64,000 bases of DNA from Thiohalocapsa marina (GCF_008632335.1 NZ_VWXX01000003.1:62001-126000), one strand, 5' to 3'. Counted from the stretch's first letter, positions 37,907-51,800 are shown. The notes: generated by a model not told the origin, from the sequence alone. Translations and numbers: made by a program.

Positions 37907-38689
37907 TCAGACGCACTCCCAGGGCAGCAGGTAGTCCTGTCCCTGATGTCGGCCGCTGACGGCGCGAATGCCGTAGACCGCGCGCAGATGCGGTTGCGTC
38001 AGCACGGTATCCGGCGTGCCCGAGGCAACCGGCCGGCCCCGGTCCAGCAGCAGCAGCCGGTCGCAGAAGCGGCTGGCCAGGGTCAGGTCGTGCAGCACCA
38101 GGATCAGCCCCCGGCCCTGGCGGCTTTGCGCCCGCAGCAGCTCCATCACCCGCAGCTGATGCCTCGGGTCCAGCGCGGCCACCGGTTCGTCCGCCAGGAT
38201 CACGGGGGCCTCCACGGCGAGCACCCGTGCCAGGCGTGCGCGTGCACGTTCGCCGCCGGACAGCTCGGTGACCTTGCGCCCGCGCAGGTGCCAGACATCG
38301 GTGGCGCGCAGGGCCTTGTCGATCGCCTCGTCATCGCGCCTGCCCAGACCACCGTCGCCGCGCCACCAGCTGCCCCGGTACGGGTGCCGGCCCAGGGCCA
38401 CCAGATCGCGCACCGAGATCGGCCATTGCAGGCTGTCGTTCTGGCTCAGATAGGCGATCCGGCGCCCCCGCTCCCGCGCCGGCAGCGTGGCCGGATCCCG
38501 GCCGTCGAGCCTTATGGCTCCGCTGTGGGGCAGCAGTTGCACCAGCGCCTTGAGCGCGGTGCTCTTGCCGGCGCCGTTGGGGCCGATCAGGCCGAGCAGT
38601 TCGCCGGCGTCGAGGGCGAAGGACAGGTCCCGCACCAGGGGCTTGCCGCCGAGGCGGACCTGCAGCGCGCTGGCCTCGAGCAGGCTCAC
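37907..38689 (-). CDS. btuD: ABC transporter ATPase for cobalamin (BtuD type)
   Basis: 260 residues. Walker A is GLIGPNGAGKSTALKAL, the Q-loop is IAYLSQNDSLQW, the signature is ELSGGERARARLARVL, Walker B is PVILADEPVAALDP and the switch His is in LVLHDLTLAS. It belongs to the FecE/BtuD group that powers import of iron siderophores or B12. Its start overlaps btuC as ATGA and it ends a run of cobalamin genes, so vitamin B12 or cobinamide is the likely cargo. The insert SWWRGDGGLGRRDDEA resembles that of corrinoid importers. Confidence 0.92.
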   Translation of the reverse strand: MSLLEASALQVRLGGKPLVRDLSFALDAGELLGLIGPNGAGKSTALKALVQLLPHSGAIRLDGRDPATLPARERGRRIAYLSQNDSLQWPISVRDLVALGRHPYRGSWWRGDGGLGRRDDEAIDKALRATDVWHLRGRKVTELSGGERARARLARVLAVEAPVILADEPVAALDPRHQLRVMELLRAQSRQGRGLILVLHDLTLASRFCDRLLLLDRGRPVASGTPDTVLTQPHLRAVYGIRAVSGRHQGQDYLLPWECV

Positions 38690-39726
38690 AGCATGTCCCT
38701 GCGTGAGCGCAGCACCAGAGCCAGGAAGAAGGGCGCCCCCACCAGCGCTGTCACTACCCCCAGCATCAGTTCCCGCGGCGTGTCGATGAGACGGATGGCC
38801 AGATCGGCAGCCAGCACCAGCAGCGCTCCGCCGAGGGCGCTGGGCAGCAGCAGGCGGCCTGGCCGGTAGTCGACGAAGCGCCGCAGCAGGTGGGGCACCA
38901 CCAGGCCGACGAAGCCGATGGCGCCGGTCACGGCGACGACGGCGCCGACCCCCAGTGCCGAGCCCAGGATGATCAGCCCGCGCAGACGCGTCATGTCCAC
39001 CCCCAGGGTGCTCGCCTCGCCCTCGCCCAGGGCCAGCAACTCCAGCGCCGGCGCGCTCGTCAGCAGCAGCCCGAGCCCCAGGACGACGAAGGGCAGACTC
39101 AGCCAGATGTCGTCGAAGCTGCGGTCGGCGATGGAACCCAGCAGCCAGAGCACGATGTCCTGCACGCCGGACGGCGTCGGCGCCAGGTTGAGGGCCAACG
39201 AGGTCAGCGCCGCCGCCAGCGACGACAGCGCGATCCCCGCCAGGATCAGGGTCAGGTTGGTGGCGCCGGCGCGGGTCAGGGCGTACAGGATGGAGGTGGC
39301 CAGCAGCGCAAAGCCCATGGCGGCCAGCGGCACCGCCCAGAGGGTCAGGGCGCCGAGGCCGAAATACAGCGCCACCACCGCCCCCAGTCCGGCGCTGGCG
39401 GAGATGCCGAGCAGCCCCGGCTCCGCAAGGGGATTGCGCAACAGGCCCTGCAGCGCGGCACCGGACATGCCCAGCGTGGCCCCAACCAGCCAGGCCAGCA
39501 CCACCCGCGGCAAGCGGATCTGGCGCACGATCAGCCGGTGTTCTTCTGCCCCCCAGCCCAGCAGCCCGCCAAGCACCTCGCCGGGTCTGAGGGGGGCCTC
39601 GCCAAGGCCCAGCGACAACAGGCTCAGCGTCATCAGCAGGCCGAGCAGCAGCAGGTTCAGCGGCGAAGGGCGCATCGGCGGCGGCCTGTCACCGGGATTG
39701 GGGTCGACCGAGCTGGTCGAGCTCAT
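38686..39726 (-). CDS. btuC: ABC transporter permease for cobalamin (BtuC type)
   Basis: 346 residues with about ten membrane helices, FecCD/BtuC family. Signature stretches are IRLPRVVLAWLVGATLGMSG, GAALQGLLRNPLAEPGLLGI, GSIADRSFDDIW, and GAIGFVGLVVPHLLRRFVD near the coupling helix. The first 17 codons (MSSTSSVDPNPGDRPPP) overlap the end of btuF by 38 bases; a start at ATG 39675 (MRPSPLNLLLL) would avoid this and gives the usual short leader, so the true N-terminus may be there. It forms the importer with BtuD and BtuF; no outer membrane BtuB is in the window. Confidence 0.92.
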   Translation of the reverse strand: MSSTSSVDPNPGDRPPPMRPSPLNLLLLGLLMTLSLLSLGLGEAPLRPGEVLGGLLGWGAEEHRLIVRQIRLPRVVLAWLVGATLGMSGAALQGLLRNPLAEPGLLGISASAGLGAVVALYFGLGALTLWAVPLAAMGFALLATSILYALTRAGATNLTLILAGIALSSLAAALTSLALNLAPTPSGVQDIVLWLLGSIADRSFDDIWLSLPFVVLGLGLLLTSAPALELLALGEGEASTLGVDMTRLRGLIILGSALGVGAVVAVTGAIGFVGLVVPHLLRRFVDYRPGRLLLPSALGGALLVLAADLAIRLIDTPRELMLGVVTALVGAPFFLALVLRSRRDML

Positions 39727-40543
39727 CGAGTCGAGCCGCGATGTGCTCCGCTGCGGTCACCAGTTCCAGCCCCCCGCAACCCCAGACGGTGGTCGGCACC
39801 GTGATGCTCGGGATGCGCTCCAGCAGCCGCCGCAGCAGCGGATGTCGGCCGTAGGCGGCCTGGGTGGAGGGCTGGGCAGACTCGAAATAGCCCAGCAGGA
39901 AGACATCCGGCGGCGACCCCACCAGTGATTCCAGCGGCAGCCGACCCCAGCCCGCATGGCCGAGGTCCGCGGCATGGTTGCGCACCCCCAGCCGTTGCAG
40001 CAGGTCGTCGACATAGGTGCCGCTGCCGGCCGTGCCGCCGCTGGGCCGCAGATAGAGCACGCGGTAGGGGCGGGGCCGTGCACCCAGTGTGCGCAGGCGG
40101 GCCTCGGCGTCGGCGATGACCGACTCGGCTGCCTGCTGGCGGCCGATCCGCGCGGCGACCTGACGGGTGATTGCCAGGGCCTCGTCCCAGGTCTGCGGAT
40201 AGGGCAGCGGGATCACCGCGATCCCCTGCTCGGACAGGAGCTCGGCATGGCGTCGCCCGGTCCAGCCCTGGTAGACCAGCGCCATGTCCGGCGAGCGGTA
40301 GAGCAGATCCTCGACGCCGCCGCGGTTGGGCGGATACGACCGGGCCTGCTCGGCAACGGGCGACAGCGGTGAGTCCTGGCTCTGACGCGAGACCGAGACG
40401 ATCTGTTCGGGCGCCGCGATCTGCAGCAGCAGCAGATCGGCGCACAGGTTGGTGCTGGCGACCCGTGGCAACTCCGCCCACGCAGCCGTGGGCGCGGTCG
40501 CCAGCAGTGCCAGCAGCAAGGCTGCTCGCACTGCTGGCCACAA
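39689..40543 (-). CDS. btuF: Periplasmic cobalamin-binding protein (BtuF type)
   Basis: 284 residues. A signal peptide (MWPAVRAALLLALLATAPTA then AWA) precedes a two-lobe helical-backbone binding protein: VASTNLCADLLLLQIAAPEQ, VSVSRQSQDSPLSPVAEQ, GVEDLLYRSPDMAL and VLYLRPSGGTAGSGTYVDDL. It would deliver cobalamin or cobinamide to BtuC. Operon position between cobU and btuC supports B12 over iron. The C-terminal end overlaps the long reading of btuC. Confidence 0.88.
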   Translation of the reverse strand: MWPAVRAALLLALLATAPTAAWAELPRVASTNLCADLLLLQIAAPEQIVSVSRQSQDSPLSPVAEQARSYPPNRGGVEDLLYRSPDMALVYQGWTGRRHAELLSEQGIAVIPLPYPQTWDEALAITRQVAARIGRQQAAESVIADAEARLRTLGARPRPYRVLYLRPSGGTAGSGTYVDDLLQRLGVRNHAADLGHAGWGRLPLESLVGSPPDVFLLGYFESAQPSTQAAYGRHPLLRRLLERIPSITVPTTVWGCGGLELVTAAEHIAARLDELDQLGRPQSR

Positions 40544-40612
40544 GGCGGGCGAGAGACGGGTGCGGATGGGTTGTGGCAGGGTCGGTGTCCTCTGTCCGGC
40601 GCGACCGGGGCC

Positions 40613-41198
40613 TCAGCCGAGGGGGGTGCCCAGCCGGCGCAGATCCACGGCATAGCCACCGGTGACCAGATAGCTGGCCTCGCAGCGGGGGCCGAGACGC
40701 CGGACCAGGCCGCCGAGCCGGTCGCGGAAGGTGCGGCCGACGGGATAGGCCGGGATCACCCCCCAGCCGGTTTCCTCGCCCACCAGGATCACCGTCCCGC
40801 GCCCCGGTGCGAGCACCTCCAGCAGGCTGCGCACGCGGCTGTCCCAGGCGGCGGCGTCCAGTTCCAGCAGGTTTGCCACCCAGGTGCCGAGGGAGTCCAC
40901 CAGCAGGCAGGCGTCAGCGGCGCGGTGGGACGCGATCGCCGCCTCCAGCCCGGTGGGTACGCACACCGTGCGCCAGTGATCGGGGCGCCTTTGACGGTGC
41001 TGCGCGATGCGTGCGCTCCAGTCGGCGTCATCCGGATCCTCCCGCGCGGTTGCCAGATAGACCACCGGGCGCCCCGAGCGGACCGCCAGCGCTTCCGCCC
41101 ATTCGCTCTTGCCGCTGCGCGCGGGCCCGGTGACCAGCGTGAGTGCCGGGATGTGCTCAGGTGCGGGCGTCTCTGTGCGCGCCGATACGGGGTCAGGC

Positions 41199-41209
<11 letters not shown>
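40613..41209 (-). CDS. cobU: Adenosylcobinamide kinase / adenosylcobinamide-phosphate guanylyltransferase
   Basis: 198 residues. The P-loop is [17 protein letters not shown]; other family segments are [42 protein letters not shown] (Asp) and [20 protein letters not shown]. It phosphorylates adenosylcobinamide and adds GMP to give adenosylcobinamide-GDP for CobS. An N-terminal leader of about 20 residues precedes the P-loop. Its start overlaps the end of metH by 11 bases. Confidence 0.95.
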
Positions 41210-44965
<3,756 letters not shown>

Positions 44966-44969
<4 letters not shown>

Positions 44970-45301
44970 GATGCTGAGTGATCTTTCTTGCGTGGAAGAT
45001 AGCGAGGGTCCTGCGCATGGCCATCCCAGATAACGGGTCTGGCCAGCCATTTCTGGATGAATGCCCAGGAGGCGCGATAGCCGTCATGGGGCAGGGTGCA
45101 GGACGAGCAGTCCTTGCGCTGGAGGCCGTTGGCGTCGGTGAAGACCTGATAGGGTCCCGGACACTCGTAGGCAATCAACGGACAATAGCAGAAAAGGCAG
45201 TTGAATTCGCGCTTGACACCAGCATGGCAGGGCAGAAACGGGCAGTCGCTGTTGGTGAAGCCCTTGTAGGCCTCGTTGTCGGTCAGGTCTTTGGGTTGCA
45301 T
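44966..45301 (-). CDS. Cysteine-rich small domain protein
   Basis: 111 residues with ten or so cysteines in paired motifs: [27 protein letters not shown] and [11 protein letters not shown]. This is the Cys-rich small domain family (PF04071/COG2158), which is often found next to corrinoid genes but has no assigned reaction; metal binding (Zn or Fe-S) is likely. Its stop overlaps the metH start as ATGA, so the two proteins are made together. A C-terminal stretch with [19 protein letters not shown] follows the Cys motifs. A role in MetH maturation or corrinoid handling is inference only. Confidence 0.85.
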
Positions 45302-45426
45302 GTGCCGCGGCTCGTGTGTATGGCATCGCGGCGCCCAGTCCCGGGCGGCCGCGCCGTCAATCCGCTGACAATGGGGCGGCGGAGGGGTTCCGGCAAGCGG
45401 GTTGCGGCGGAGAAGCGGTGCGGAAC

Positions 45427-45978
45427 TCAGGCATAGAGGTCGGCAAGTGCGATAGTCAGGCCGATCGACGGGAGTTCCAGCAGGCCATCCGGCCCCCGAA
45501 TGATGCGCGCCTGGTTGTACCAGCCGATGTCATGTCGCCGGAACGCCTCCACCAGCGGGGCATCCTGATGGATCAGGACATAGTCACGCAGGCTGTCCAG
45601 GCGCTGGTAGGCCAGACGCTTGTCACCCCGGTCGTAGCGCTGGGTGTTGGGCGAGTGGATCTCGATGATCAGAAGCGGGTCGGTCTTGAAGTAGGGGTCT
45701 CCCTGATCCTGGCCGCAGCGGACGAAGAGATCGGGATAGAAGAAATCGTCTTCGACACGGATCTTCAGGTTTGAGCCATAGACACGGCAGGGACCACCGC
45801 GGAGATGGGTGTGAATGGCCGCGAGCAGGTTGGCGAGAATTTCCCCATGACGCGCGCTGGCGCCGGTCATGGCGAACAGGTAACCGTCGACCAGTTCGTG
45901 GCGGCACTCCGCATCGCGTTCGAATGCGAGGAAGGCCTCGGGGTCCATTCTTGGCAGGGTCTGGGCAGCGACGGTCAT
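45427..45978 (-). CDS. Uma2-family (DUF820) putative endonuclease
   Basis: 183 residues, PD-(D/E)XK-like Uma2 fold: ECRHELVDGYLFAMTGAS, ARHGEILANLL, DFFYPDLFVRC (PD), and LLIIEIHSPNTQRYDRGDKR (ExH-S-P-x-T). Such proteins are abundant in cyanobacteria and phototrophic proteobacteria, often in many paralogues; their role is not known and nuclease activity is mostly predicted. A second Uma2 gene is at 53549. It lies between cobQ and the Cys-rich gene without a functional link that I can see. ATG 45978 gives the usual N-terminus. Confidence 0.9.
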   Translation of the reverse strand: MTVAAQTLPRMDPEAFLAFERDAECRHELVDGYLFAMTGASARHGEILANLLAAIHTHLRGGPCRVYGSNLKIRVEDDFFYPDLFVRCGQDQGDPYFKTDPLLIIEIHSPNTQRYDRGDKRLAYQRLDSLRDYVLIHQDAPLVEAFRRHDIGWYNQARIIRGPDGLLELPSIGLTIALADLYA

Positions 45979-46066
45979 CGATGAGCGCCCCGATGGCATC
46001 GTCAGGCATCGGCGGTCTGGAGGTTTGGATCGCATAGCGGCCTTTGCCGGTGACCGCAGGAGGGCG

Positions 46067-47671
46067 TCAACGCGCCAGTCGCAACAGGGCGTCGAGGTCG
46101 AGGTTGGCCTCGATGTGCGTGGCCAGGTCGTCCAGTGCCTGTTCGATGCGGGTCTCGAAATCCATCTGCGCGGCGCGCCCGCCGACCTGTTCCAGCCAAT
46201 GGGCGCGGAAGGCGTCGCTGGAGAAGATGCCGTGCAGATAGCCACCCATGACGCGGCCGTCGGCGGAGATGGCGCCCTCTGGGCGGGTCCGCGCTTCGGC
46301 GCGGTCGGTGCCAGTTTGGGCCGTTTCCGCCAGATCCAGCCAGGGCCGTTCCAGGCCGGGGCCGGTGGTGCGACCCATGTGCATCTCGTAGCCCCGGATG
46401 GGACAGCCGCTGTGCCGGTCGGTTGCGGCCAGGTCGATCAGGCGCTTGTCGGAGCCGATCTCGGTCTCGATGTCCAGCAGGCCGAGTCCGGGGGTCTCTC
46501 CGGGTTCGCCCTCGATGCCCTGGGGGTCCCGCACCACCCGCCCGAGCATCTGGAAGCCCGCACAGAGGCCGAGCACCCGCCCGCCGCGGCGCACATGGGC
46601 GAGGATGTCGATGTCCCAGCCGGCCCGGCGCAGGGCATCCAGGTCGGCCCGCGTCGCCTTGGAGCCGGGCAGGATCACCACATGGGTCTCGGCCGGGATC
46701 ACCTGGCCGGGCTGGATCCAGCGCAGGTTGACACCGGGTTCGGCGGCGAGCGGATCCAGGTCGTCGAAGTTGGCGGTGCGCGAGAGCCGCGGCACGGCGA
46801 TATTGATGCTGCCGCCGCCATTGGCCCAATCGCCCTCGGCCGGGCGCTCCAGTGCCAGCGAGTCTTCCGCCGGCAGTCGACTGGCGCCCTCGAACCAGCG
46901 CAGCACGCCCAGGAACGGCCAGCCGGTGTGCGCGGTGATGGTCTCACAGGCAGGCTCGAACAGCGAGAAGTCGCCGCGGAACTTGTTGACCAGGTAGCCG
47001 ACCACCCGATCACGATCCGCCTGGTCCAGCAGCAGCCAGGTGCCCACCAGCGAGGCCATGGTGCCGCCCTTGTCCAGATCGCCGAGCACGATCACCGGCA
47101 CGCCCGCCCGCTCGGCGAAGTACATGTTGGTGATGTCGCAGTCGCGCAGATAGACCTCGGCGCCGCTGCCGGCGCCCTCGACCAGTACCAGATCCGCTTC
47201 GGCGCAGAGGCGCTCGAAGCTGTCCAGGATCGCCGGCATCATGCCCTGACGCATCTGGTGATAGACCCGCGCCGGGCAGTTGCCCAGCGCCCGGCCGCGC
47301 AGCACCACCTGAGAGCCGACGTTGGTCTGGGGCTTGAGCAGGACCGGGTTCATGTGGATCGAGGGTGGCACGCCGCAAGCGCGCGCCTGCAGCGCCTGGG
47401 CGCGGCCAATCTCGCCCTGGGGCTGCCGGCCGTCGGCATCGGGCGGCAGATCGGAGTCCGCCGTCACCGCGGCGTTGTTGCTCATGTTCTGCGCCTTGAA
47501 CGGGCGCACCACCAGGCCGCGACGGGCAAAGGCCCGGCATAGACCGGCCACCAGCAGGCTCTTGCCCACGTCCGAGGCGGTGCCCTGGATCATGAGCGTG
47601 CGCGCCCGGCGGGGCCCGTGCTCGGTCAGGGGCGGCAACTGCAGGTCGATGTCGGGGGCTTGATCGGTCAT
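46067..47671 (-). CDS. cobQ: Cobyric acid synthase
   Basis: 534 residues. The N-terminal ATPase has [20 protein letters not shown] and [15 protein letters not shown]; the middle has [19 protein letters not shown] and [13 protein letters not shown]; the C-terminal glutamine amidotransferase has [11 protein letters not shown], the catalytic Cys in [10 protein letters not shown], and [14 protein letters not shown] with its His. It amidates side chains b, d, e and g of adenosylcobyrinic a,c-diamide. It heads the minus-strand run leading to metH and btuCDF and is separated from bchE upstream by a terminator. Confidence 0.96.
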   Translation of the reverse strand: MTDQAPDIDLQLPPLTEHGPRRARTLMIQGTASDVGKSLLVAGLCRAFARRGLVVRPFKAQNMSNNAAVTADSDLPPDADGRQPQGEIGRAQALQARACGVPPSIHMNPVLLKPQTNVGSQVVLRGRALGNCPARVYHQMRQGMMPAILDSFERLCAEADLVLVEGAGSGAEVYLRDCDITNMYFAERAGVPVIVLGDLDKGGTMASLVGTWLLLDQADRDRVVGYLVNKFRGDFSLFEPACETITAHTGWPFLGVLRWFEGASRLPAEDSLALERPAEGDWANGGGSINIAVPRLSRTANFDDLDPLAAEPGVNLRWIQPGQVIPAETHVVILPGSKATRADLDALRRAGWDIDILAHVRRGGRVLGLCAGFQMLGRVVRDPQGIEGEPGETPGLGLLDIETEIGSDKRLIDLAATDRHSGCPIRGYEMHMGRTTGPGLERPWLDLAETAQTGTDRAEARTRPEGAISADGRVMGGYLHGIFSSDAFRAHWLEQVGGRAAQMDFETRIEQALDDLATHIEANLDLDALLRLAR

Positions 47672-47689
47672 GGCATGGGTCGAAGTCGA

Positions 47690-47714
47690 AAACGCCCCAG
47701 CGTGTGGGGCGTTT
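47690..47714 (-). terminator. Rho-independent terminator after bchE
   Basis: A perfect 10-bp stem (47690-47699 with 47705-47714) closes a 5-base loop. Read on the minus strand it ends GGGGCGTTTTC, so it fits termination of bchE before cobQ, 40 bases beyond the bchE stop. Confidence 0.8.
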
Positions 47715-47753
47715 GGTGGGTCAGCGCTTTGGGTTGGGGCCTGCGGCCCTGTT

Positions 47754-49502
47754 TCAGGCCTCTTCGGCGATCGCCTCCGGCTGCTTGCGCTTGCTCAGCT
47801 CGGGCATTGCCACCTGGGCGGGTTTGGTGACGCTGCCGCCGCCGCAACCACCCGGCTGGCATTTCGGCGAGGCCACAGCACCCGGCTCCAGGTCTTCCAT
47901 CTGCTGGTTGCCGCCGCCGCAGGCCATGGGTACGGCCTGACTGGTGCCGATGGGCGCGGCCGCTGTCGCTGCCGGGCGCTTCGCCGGCGGGGCCTTCTTC
48001 CAGGCGTTGTGATCCGGCTCGACGATCTTCGACCTGGACTTGTCGTAGTCGAACTTGATGAACTTCTTGAACATCGGGCCCCAGTAGTTCTGCTGGCCAA
48101 GCTGGTAGAAACGCCGCTCGGTGGCGCTCTTCAGGAAGGCCTTGATGCAGCCGATCAGGTACTTGCGGCGGAACGGGTCACGCACCCAGGGGTACTGGAA
48201 GAACATGCGCTTCATGTAGAAGCGCCGATAGTTGGCCATGACGCCATCGAGCAGCTCGGCACGATCGATGTTGTCCGGCTTCATGATGGGCGAGACGAAG
48301 TTGTACTTGGAGTAGTCGTGGACCTCGACCTTGTCGCCCATCTCGGTGAACATGTCGGAGAAGGGCCAGGGGGTGTACATCGACCAGTTGGCCATGTCGG
48401 CACCCCAGTCCATGACCATCTGATAGGTCTCCTCAAGCGTCTCGCGGGTCTCGTTCTCGAGGCCGACGATGAACTGCGCCTCGGTGACGATGCCATTCTG
48501 CTGCAAGAGCTCGATGGCGCGGCGGTTCTGCTCGATGGTGGTTTCCTTGACGAACCGGTCCAGGTTGAGCTGTGCCGCGGCCTCGGTGCCGAGGGAGACG
48601 TGCACCAGGCCGGCCTTGCGGTAGAAGGGCAGCAGGTCCTCGTCACGCATGACGTCGGTGACGCGGGTGTTGATGCCCCAATGGATGCCCAGGTCGCGGT
48701 CGATGAGTTCCTGGCAGAAGGCGACGAACTTGGCCTTGTTGATCTGCGGTTCCTCGTCGGCGAGGATGAAGAAGCCGACGCCGTGGACCTTCACCAGTTC
48801 CTCGATCTCGTCGACCATCGTCTTCGGATCGCGCACGCGGTAGTCGCGCCAGAACTTCCACTGGGAACAGAAGCTGCAGGTGAAGGGGCAGCCACGGGCC
48901 ATGTTGGGGGTCGCCACCGGCACGCCCAGCGGGATGTAGATGTACTTCTTCCACTCGAGGATGCCCCAGTCGGCGCGGATGGAATCCACGTCCTTGATCG
49001 ACGGCTCTGCCGGTGTGGCGACCACCTGGTTGTTCTCGTCCAGATAGGCGATGCCCTTGATGTTCTGGCGATCGGACGGCCAGCGACCTTCGTCGACGGC
49101 GCGGACCAGGTTCAGCGTGACGGCCTCGCCCTCGCCGCGGACGATGACGTCGATCCAGGGCGCCTCGGCCAGCACCTGGTTGAACATGAAGGTGGGATGG
49201 ATGCCGCCGAGCAGGGTGATGGCGTCGGGGTTTTCCTCCTTGGCGATCTGCAGTACCCGTTGGGCGGTGTAGATCATCGGCGTCATGGCCGTGGTGGCGA
49301 CGATGTCGGCCTTGGCCTCGCGGATGGCGACGCGCACCTGTTCCTCGTCGAGCTTGTCCACCAGTGCATCGACGAAGTGATAGTCCTCGTAGCCGCCGGC
49401 CTTGAGATAGCCCGCGAGGTACGCGACCCAGGCCGGTGACCAGTTGCCGGCGATATCCGCGGCACCGGCGCTGTAGTTCGGGTGGACAAAGAGAATTCGC
49501 AT
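47754..49502 (-). CDS. bchE: Anaerobic Mg-protoporphyrin IX monomethyl ester cyclase
   Basis: 582 residues. The N-terminal B12-binding-like domain (about 1-140) begins [20 protein letters not shown], and the radical SAM core carries [15 protein letters not shown] (C-x3-C-x2-C). BchE forms the isocyclic ring E of bacteriochlorophyll without oxygen, using SAM, an Fe-S cluster and cobalamin. The family-specific segments [14 protein letters not shown] and [13 protein letters not shown] are present. The last about 80 residues are an unusual Ala/Pro-rich tail with MACGGGNQQ and [10 protein letters not shown]. It is next to cobQ and cobF, so its cofactor is made from the same locus. Start ATG 49502 gives the family N-terminus. 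Confidence 0.95.
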   Translation of the reverse strand: MRILFVHPNYSAGAADIAGNWSPAWVAYLAGYLKAGGYEDYHFVDALVDKLDEEQVRVAIREAKADIVATTAMTPMIYTAQRVLQIAKEENPDAITLLGGIHPTFMFNQVLAEAPWIDVIVRGEGEAVTLNLVRAVDEGRWPSDRQNIKGIAYLDENNQVVATPAEPSIKDVDSIRADWGILEWKKYIYIPLGVPVATPNMARGCPFTCSFCSQWKFWRDYRVRDPKTMVDEIEELVKVHGVGFFILADEEPQINKAKFVAFCQELIDRDLGIHWGINTRVTDVMRDEDLLPFYRKAGLVHVSLGTEAAAQLNLDRFVKETTIEQNRRAIELLQQNGIVTEAQFIVGLENETRETLEETYQMVMDWGADMANWSMYTPWPFSDMFTEMGDKVEVHDYSKYNFVSPIMKPDNIDRAELLDGVMANYRRFYMKRMFFQYPWVRDPFRRKYLIGCIKAFLKSATERRFYQLGQQNYWGPMFKKFIKFDYDKSRSKIVEPDHNAWKKAPPAKRPAATAAAPIGTSQAVPMACGGGNQQMEDLEPGAVASPKCQPGGCGGGSVTKPAQVAMPELSKRKQPEAIAEEA

Positions 49503-49867
49503 GTTTTAGCTCCGGGTCTTCGGCGGTGGTCGCTCTGAAGATGTCTGGGTGGAACAACGGCAACACGGAGGCCTGTCTCGACGGGAGAGTGCATGGACCG
49601 AACCGAACCGGGCAAGCTGTGCCTGTGTGGTCTGTCGGCCGTTTCAACCGCGGGCCAGATGCAACCGGATCGAGGCGTTATGACCGGTTGTCCGCGAAAT
49701 CAAGTTGTCGGATCATACCAAGGCGCGGCTGGAATCGCCATGATGTCCGTGCGATGCCGGCGCCACGTCCGATTCCGAGCCGGATCCCAGGCCGGATCCC
49801 GTTCCCGATCCCTTCCTTCGGTTTTCAGTCAACACGTGTTATGGGCATGCCTGCAATGGCCAGTCGG
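49503..49867. promoter_or_regulatory. 365-bp divergent region between bchE and cobF
   Basis: No gene is seen. A perfect 10-bp palindrome AACACGTGTT (49831-49840) lies 27 bases before the cobF start, and GCCGGATCCC occurs twice (49779-49788 and 49791-49800). A perfect PpsR/CrtJ site (TGT-N12-ACA) was not found; the closest is TGT-N12-ACG beginning near 49541. Control by light or oxygen is plausible but not shown. Confidence 0.4.
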
Positions 49868-50641
49868 ATGAAAAAGCTGTATCTCATCGGCATGGGCCCG
49901 GGAGGCCCGGAATACCTGACCATGCAGGCCGTCGATGCCCTGCGGCGGGTGGATGTCTTCTTCATGCTGGAGAAGGCGGGCCGGGGCAAGGAGGAGCTGC
50001 TGCAGATGCGGCGGGACATCCTGCGCCACTACCTCGGCGACGACGGATACCGCGTGGTGGTGGCGTCCAGCCCGGAGCGGCAGACGCACACCGGGGACTA
50101 TGCCGCGGATGTCCGAACCTGGCACCAGCAGAAGCGCCGGCTGTTCGCGCAACTGCTGGCCGACGAGCTGCAGCCGGGGCAATGCGGCGCGCTGCTGCTG
50201 TGGGGCGACCCGTCGCTGTACGACCAGACGGTGTCCATGGTGGCGGAACTGGTGGAAGAGCTGGCGGGGGATTCCAGCGGCGGGCTGGACTTCGAGATCA
50301 TTCCCGGTATCACCTCGGTGCAGGCCCTGACGGCCCGGCATCGGATCCCGCTGAACCGCATCGGCGAGCAGGTCACCATCACCACCGGACGCCACCTCGA
50401 GACCTGCGACCCCGCCGAGATCGAGAACGCCGTGGTCATGCTCGACGGCAAGGCGTCGTTCCAGCGTTTCCGCGGCCAGGGCATGGACATCTACTGGGGC
50501 GGCTATCTCGGCTGCCCGGACGAGGTCCTGGTGGGCGGCCCCCTCGACGAGGTGCTCGACGACCTGCTGCAGACCCGCGCCAGGGTCCGGGAGGAGAAAG
50601 GCTGGTTGATGGACATCTACCTGCTGCGGCGTCGCAGGTGA
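49868..50641 (+). CDS. cobF: Precorrin-6A synthase (deacetylating)
   Basis: 257 residues. SAM methylase fold with KLYLIGMGPGGPEYLTMQAV, DVFFMLEKAGRGKEEL (family-typical), ALLLWGDPSLYDQTV and IIPGITSVQALTARHRIPL. CobF methylates C1 and extrudes the C20 acetyl group as acetate, a reaction confined to the oxygen-dependent pathway; it is the clearest marker of that route here. ATG 49868 puts the glycine-rich motif at residue 8; in-frame ATGs up to 21 bases earlier are possible. It is divergent from bchE and is 60 bases ahead of prfB. Confidence 0.94.
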   Translation: MKKLYLIGMGPGGPEYLTMQAVDALRRVDVFFMLEKAGRGKEELLQMRRDILRHYLGDDGYRVVVASSPERQTHTGDYAADVRTWHQQKRRLFAQLLADELQPGQCGALLLWGDPSLYDQTVSMVAELVEELAGDSSGGLDFEIIPGITSVQALTARHRIPLNRIGEQVTITTGRHLETCDPAEIENAVVMLDGKASFQRFRGQGMDIYWGGYLGCPDEVLVGGPLDEVLDDLLQTRARVREEKGWLMDIYLLRRRR

Positions 50642-50701
50642 ACTTCGTCATTCCCGCGGCCGGGGTATATACTTACCGGTTTTGCCAGCCGCGAGACTGC
50701 C

Positions 50702-51800
50702 ATGCAGGATACCAACCCGCTTCGCCACCAGATCGCCGACCTCCAGGGACGCCTCGAGTCCCTGAGGGGGTATCTTTGACTATGCCGAGAAGAAGGATCG
50801 CCTGACCGAGGTCCTGCGGGAGCTGGAGGCGCCGGATGTCTGGAATGATCCGGATCGGGCGCAGAAGCTGGGCCGCGAACGCGCCGGGCTGGAGCTCATC
50901 GTCGTCACCGTCGAGGAGCTGACCGCCGGGCTGGCGGATGCCGCCGACCTGCTGGAGATGGCCGCCGAGGAAGGCGACGCCGACACCGTGGATGCGGTTG
51001 CCGCGGATCTGCAGGGCTTCGAGCAGCGCGTCGGCGAGCTCGAGTTTCGCCGCATGTTCTCCGGCGAGATGGACGCCTCCAACGCCTTTGTCGACATCCA
51101 GGCCGGTTCCGGCGGCACCGAGGCCCAGGACTGGGCCGAGATGCTGCTGCGCATGTACCTGCGCTGGGCCGAGACCCACGGTTTCAAGGCCGAGCTGATG
51201 GAGGTCTCCCCGGGGGAGGTCGCGGGCATCAAGTCCGCCACCGTCGCCGTGCAGGGAGATCATGCCTTCGGCTGGCTGCGCACCGAGACCGGCGTGCATC
51301 GGCTGGTGCGCAAGTCGCCGTTCGACTCCGGCAATCGCCGCCATACGTCGTTTGCCGCGGTGTTCGTGTCGCCGGAGATCGACGACTCGGTAGAGATCGA
51401 GATCAACCCGGCGGACCTGCGCATCGATGTCTATCGTGCCTCCGGCGCTGGCGGCCAGCACGTCAACCGCACCGAGTCCGCCGTGCGCATCACGCACATG
51501 CCCAGCGGCATCGTCACCCAGTGCCAGAACGACCGCTCCCAGCACAAGAACAAGGACCAGGCCATGAAACAGCTCAAGGCCAAGCTCTACGAGCTGGAGA
51601 TGCAGAAGCGCCGCGCCGATCAGCAGGCGCTGGAAGAGACCAAGTCCGACATCGGTTGGGGCAGCCAGATCCGTTCCTATGTGCTGGACCAATCACGCAT
51701 CAAGGACCTGCGCACCAATGTCGAGATCGGCAACACCCAGTCCGTGCTCGACGGCAATCTTGACCCCTTTATCGAGGCCAGCCTGAAGAGCGGGCTCTGA
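50702..51800 (+). CDS. prfB: Peptide chain release factor 2 (programmed +1 frameshift)
   Basis: 365 residues once joined: 50702-50776, then a +1 shift to 50778-51800. Codons 1-25 end in CTT at an in-frame TGA (50777-50779); the remainder continues as [13 protein letters not shown]. The product reads UGA and UAA stops and releases the peptide: the tripeptide anticodon SPF is in [12 protein letters not shown] and the catalytic GGQ is in [14 protein letters not shown]. The frameshift is autoregulatory because RF2 itself recognises the TGA. lysS follows after 15 bases, the usual gammaproteobacterial gene order. Confidence 0.97.
50765..50780 (+). promoter_or_regulatory. RF2 frameshift signal
   Basis: AGGGGGTATCTTTGAC is the classical RF2 recoding site: an internal Shine-Dalgarno-like AGGGGG, a slippery CTT and the UGA followed by C. 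It is identical to the E. coli element as I recall it. Confidence 0.96.

Noticed and set aside
49503-49867. PpsR/CrtJ binding site or FNR box in front of bchE
   Set aside because: No perfect TGT-N12-ACA or TTGAT-N4-ATCAA was found; the nearest match has a mismatch in the last triplet.
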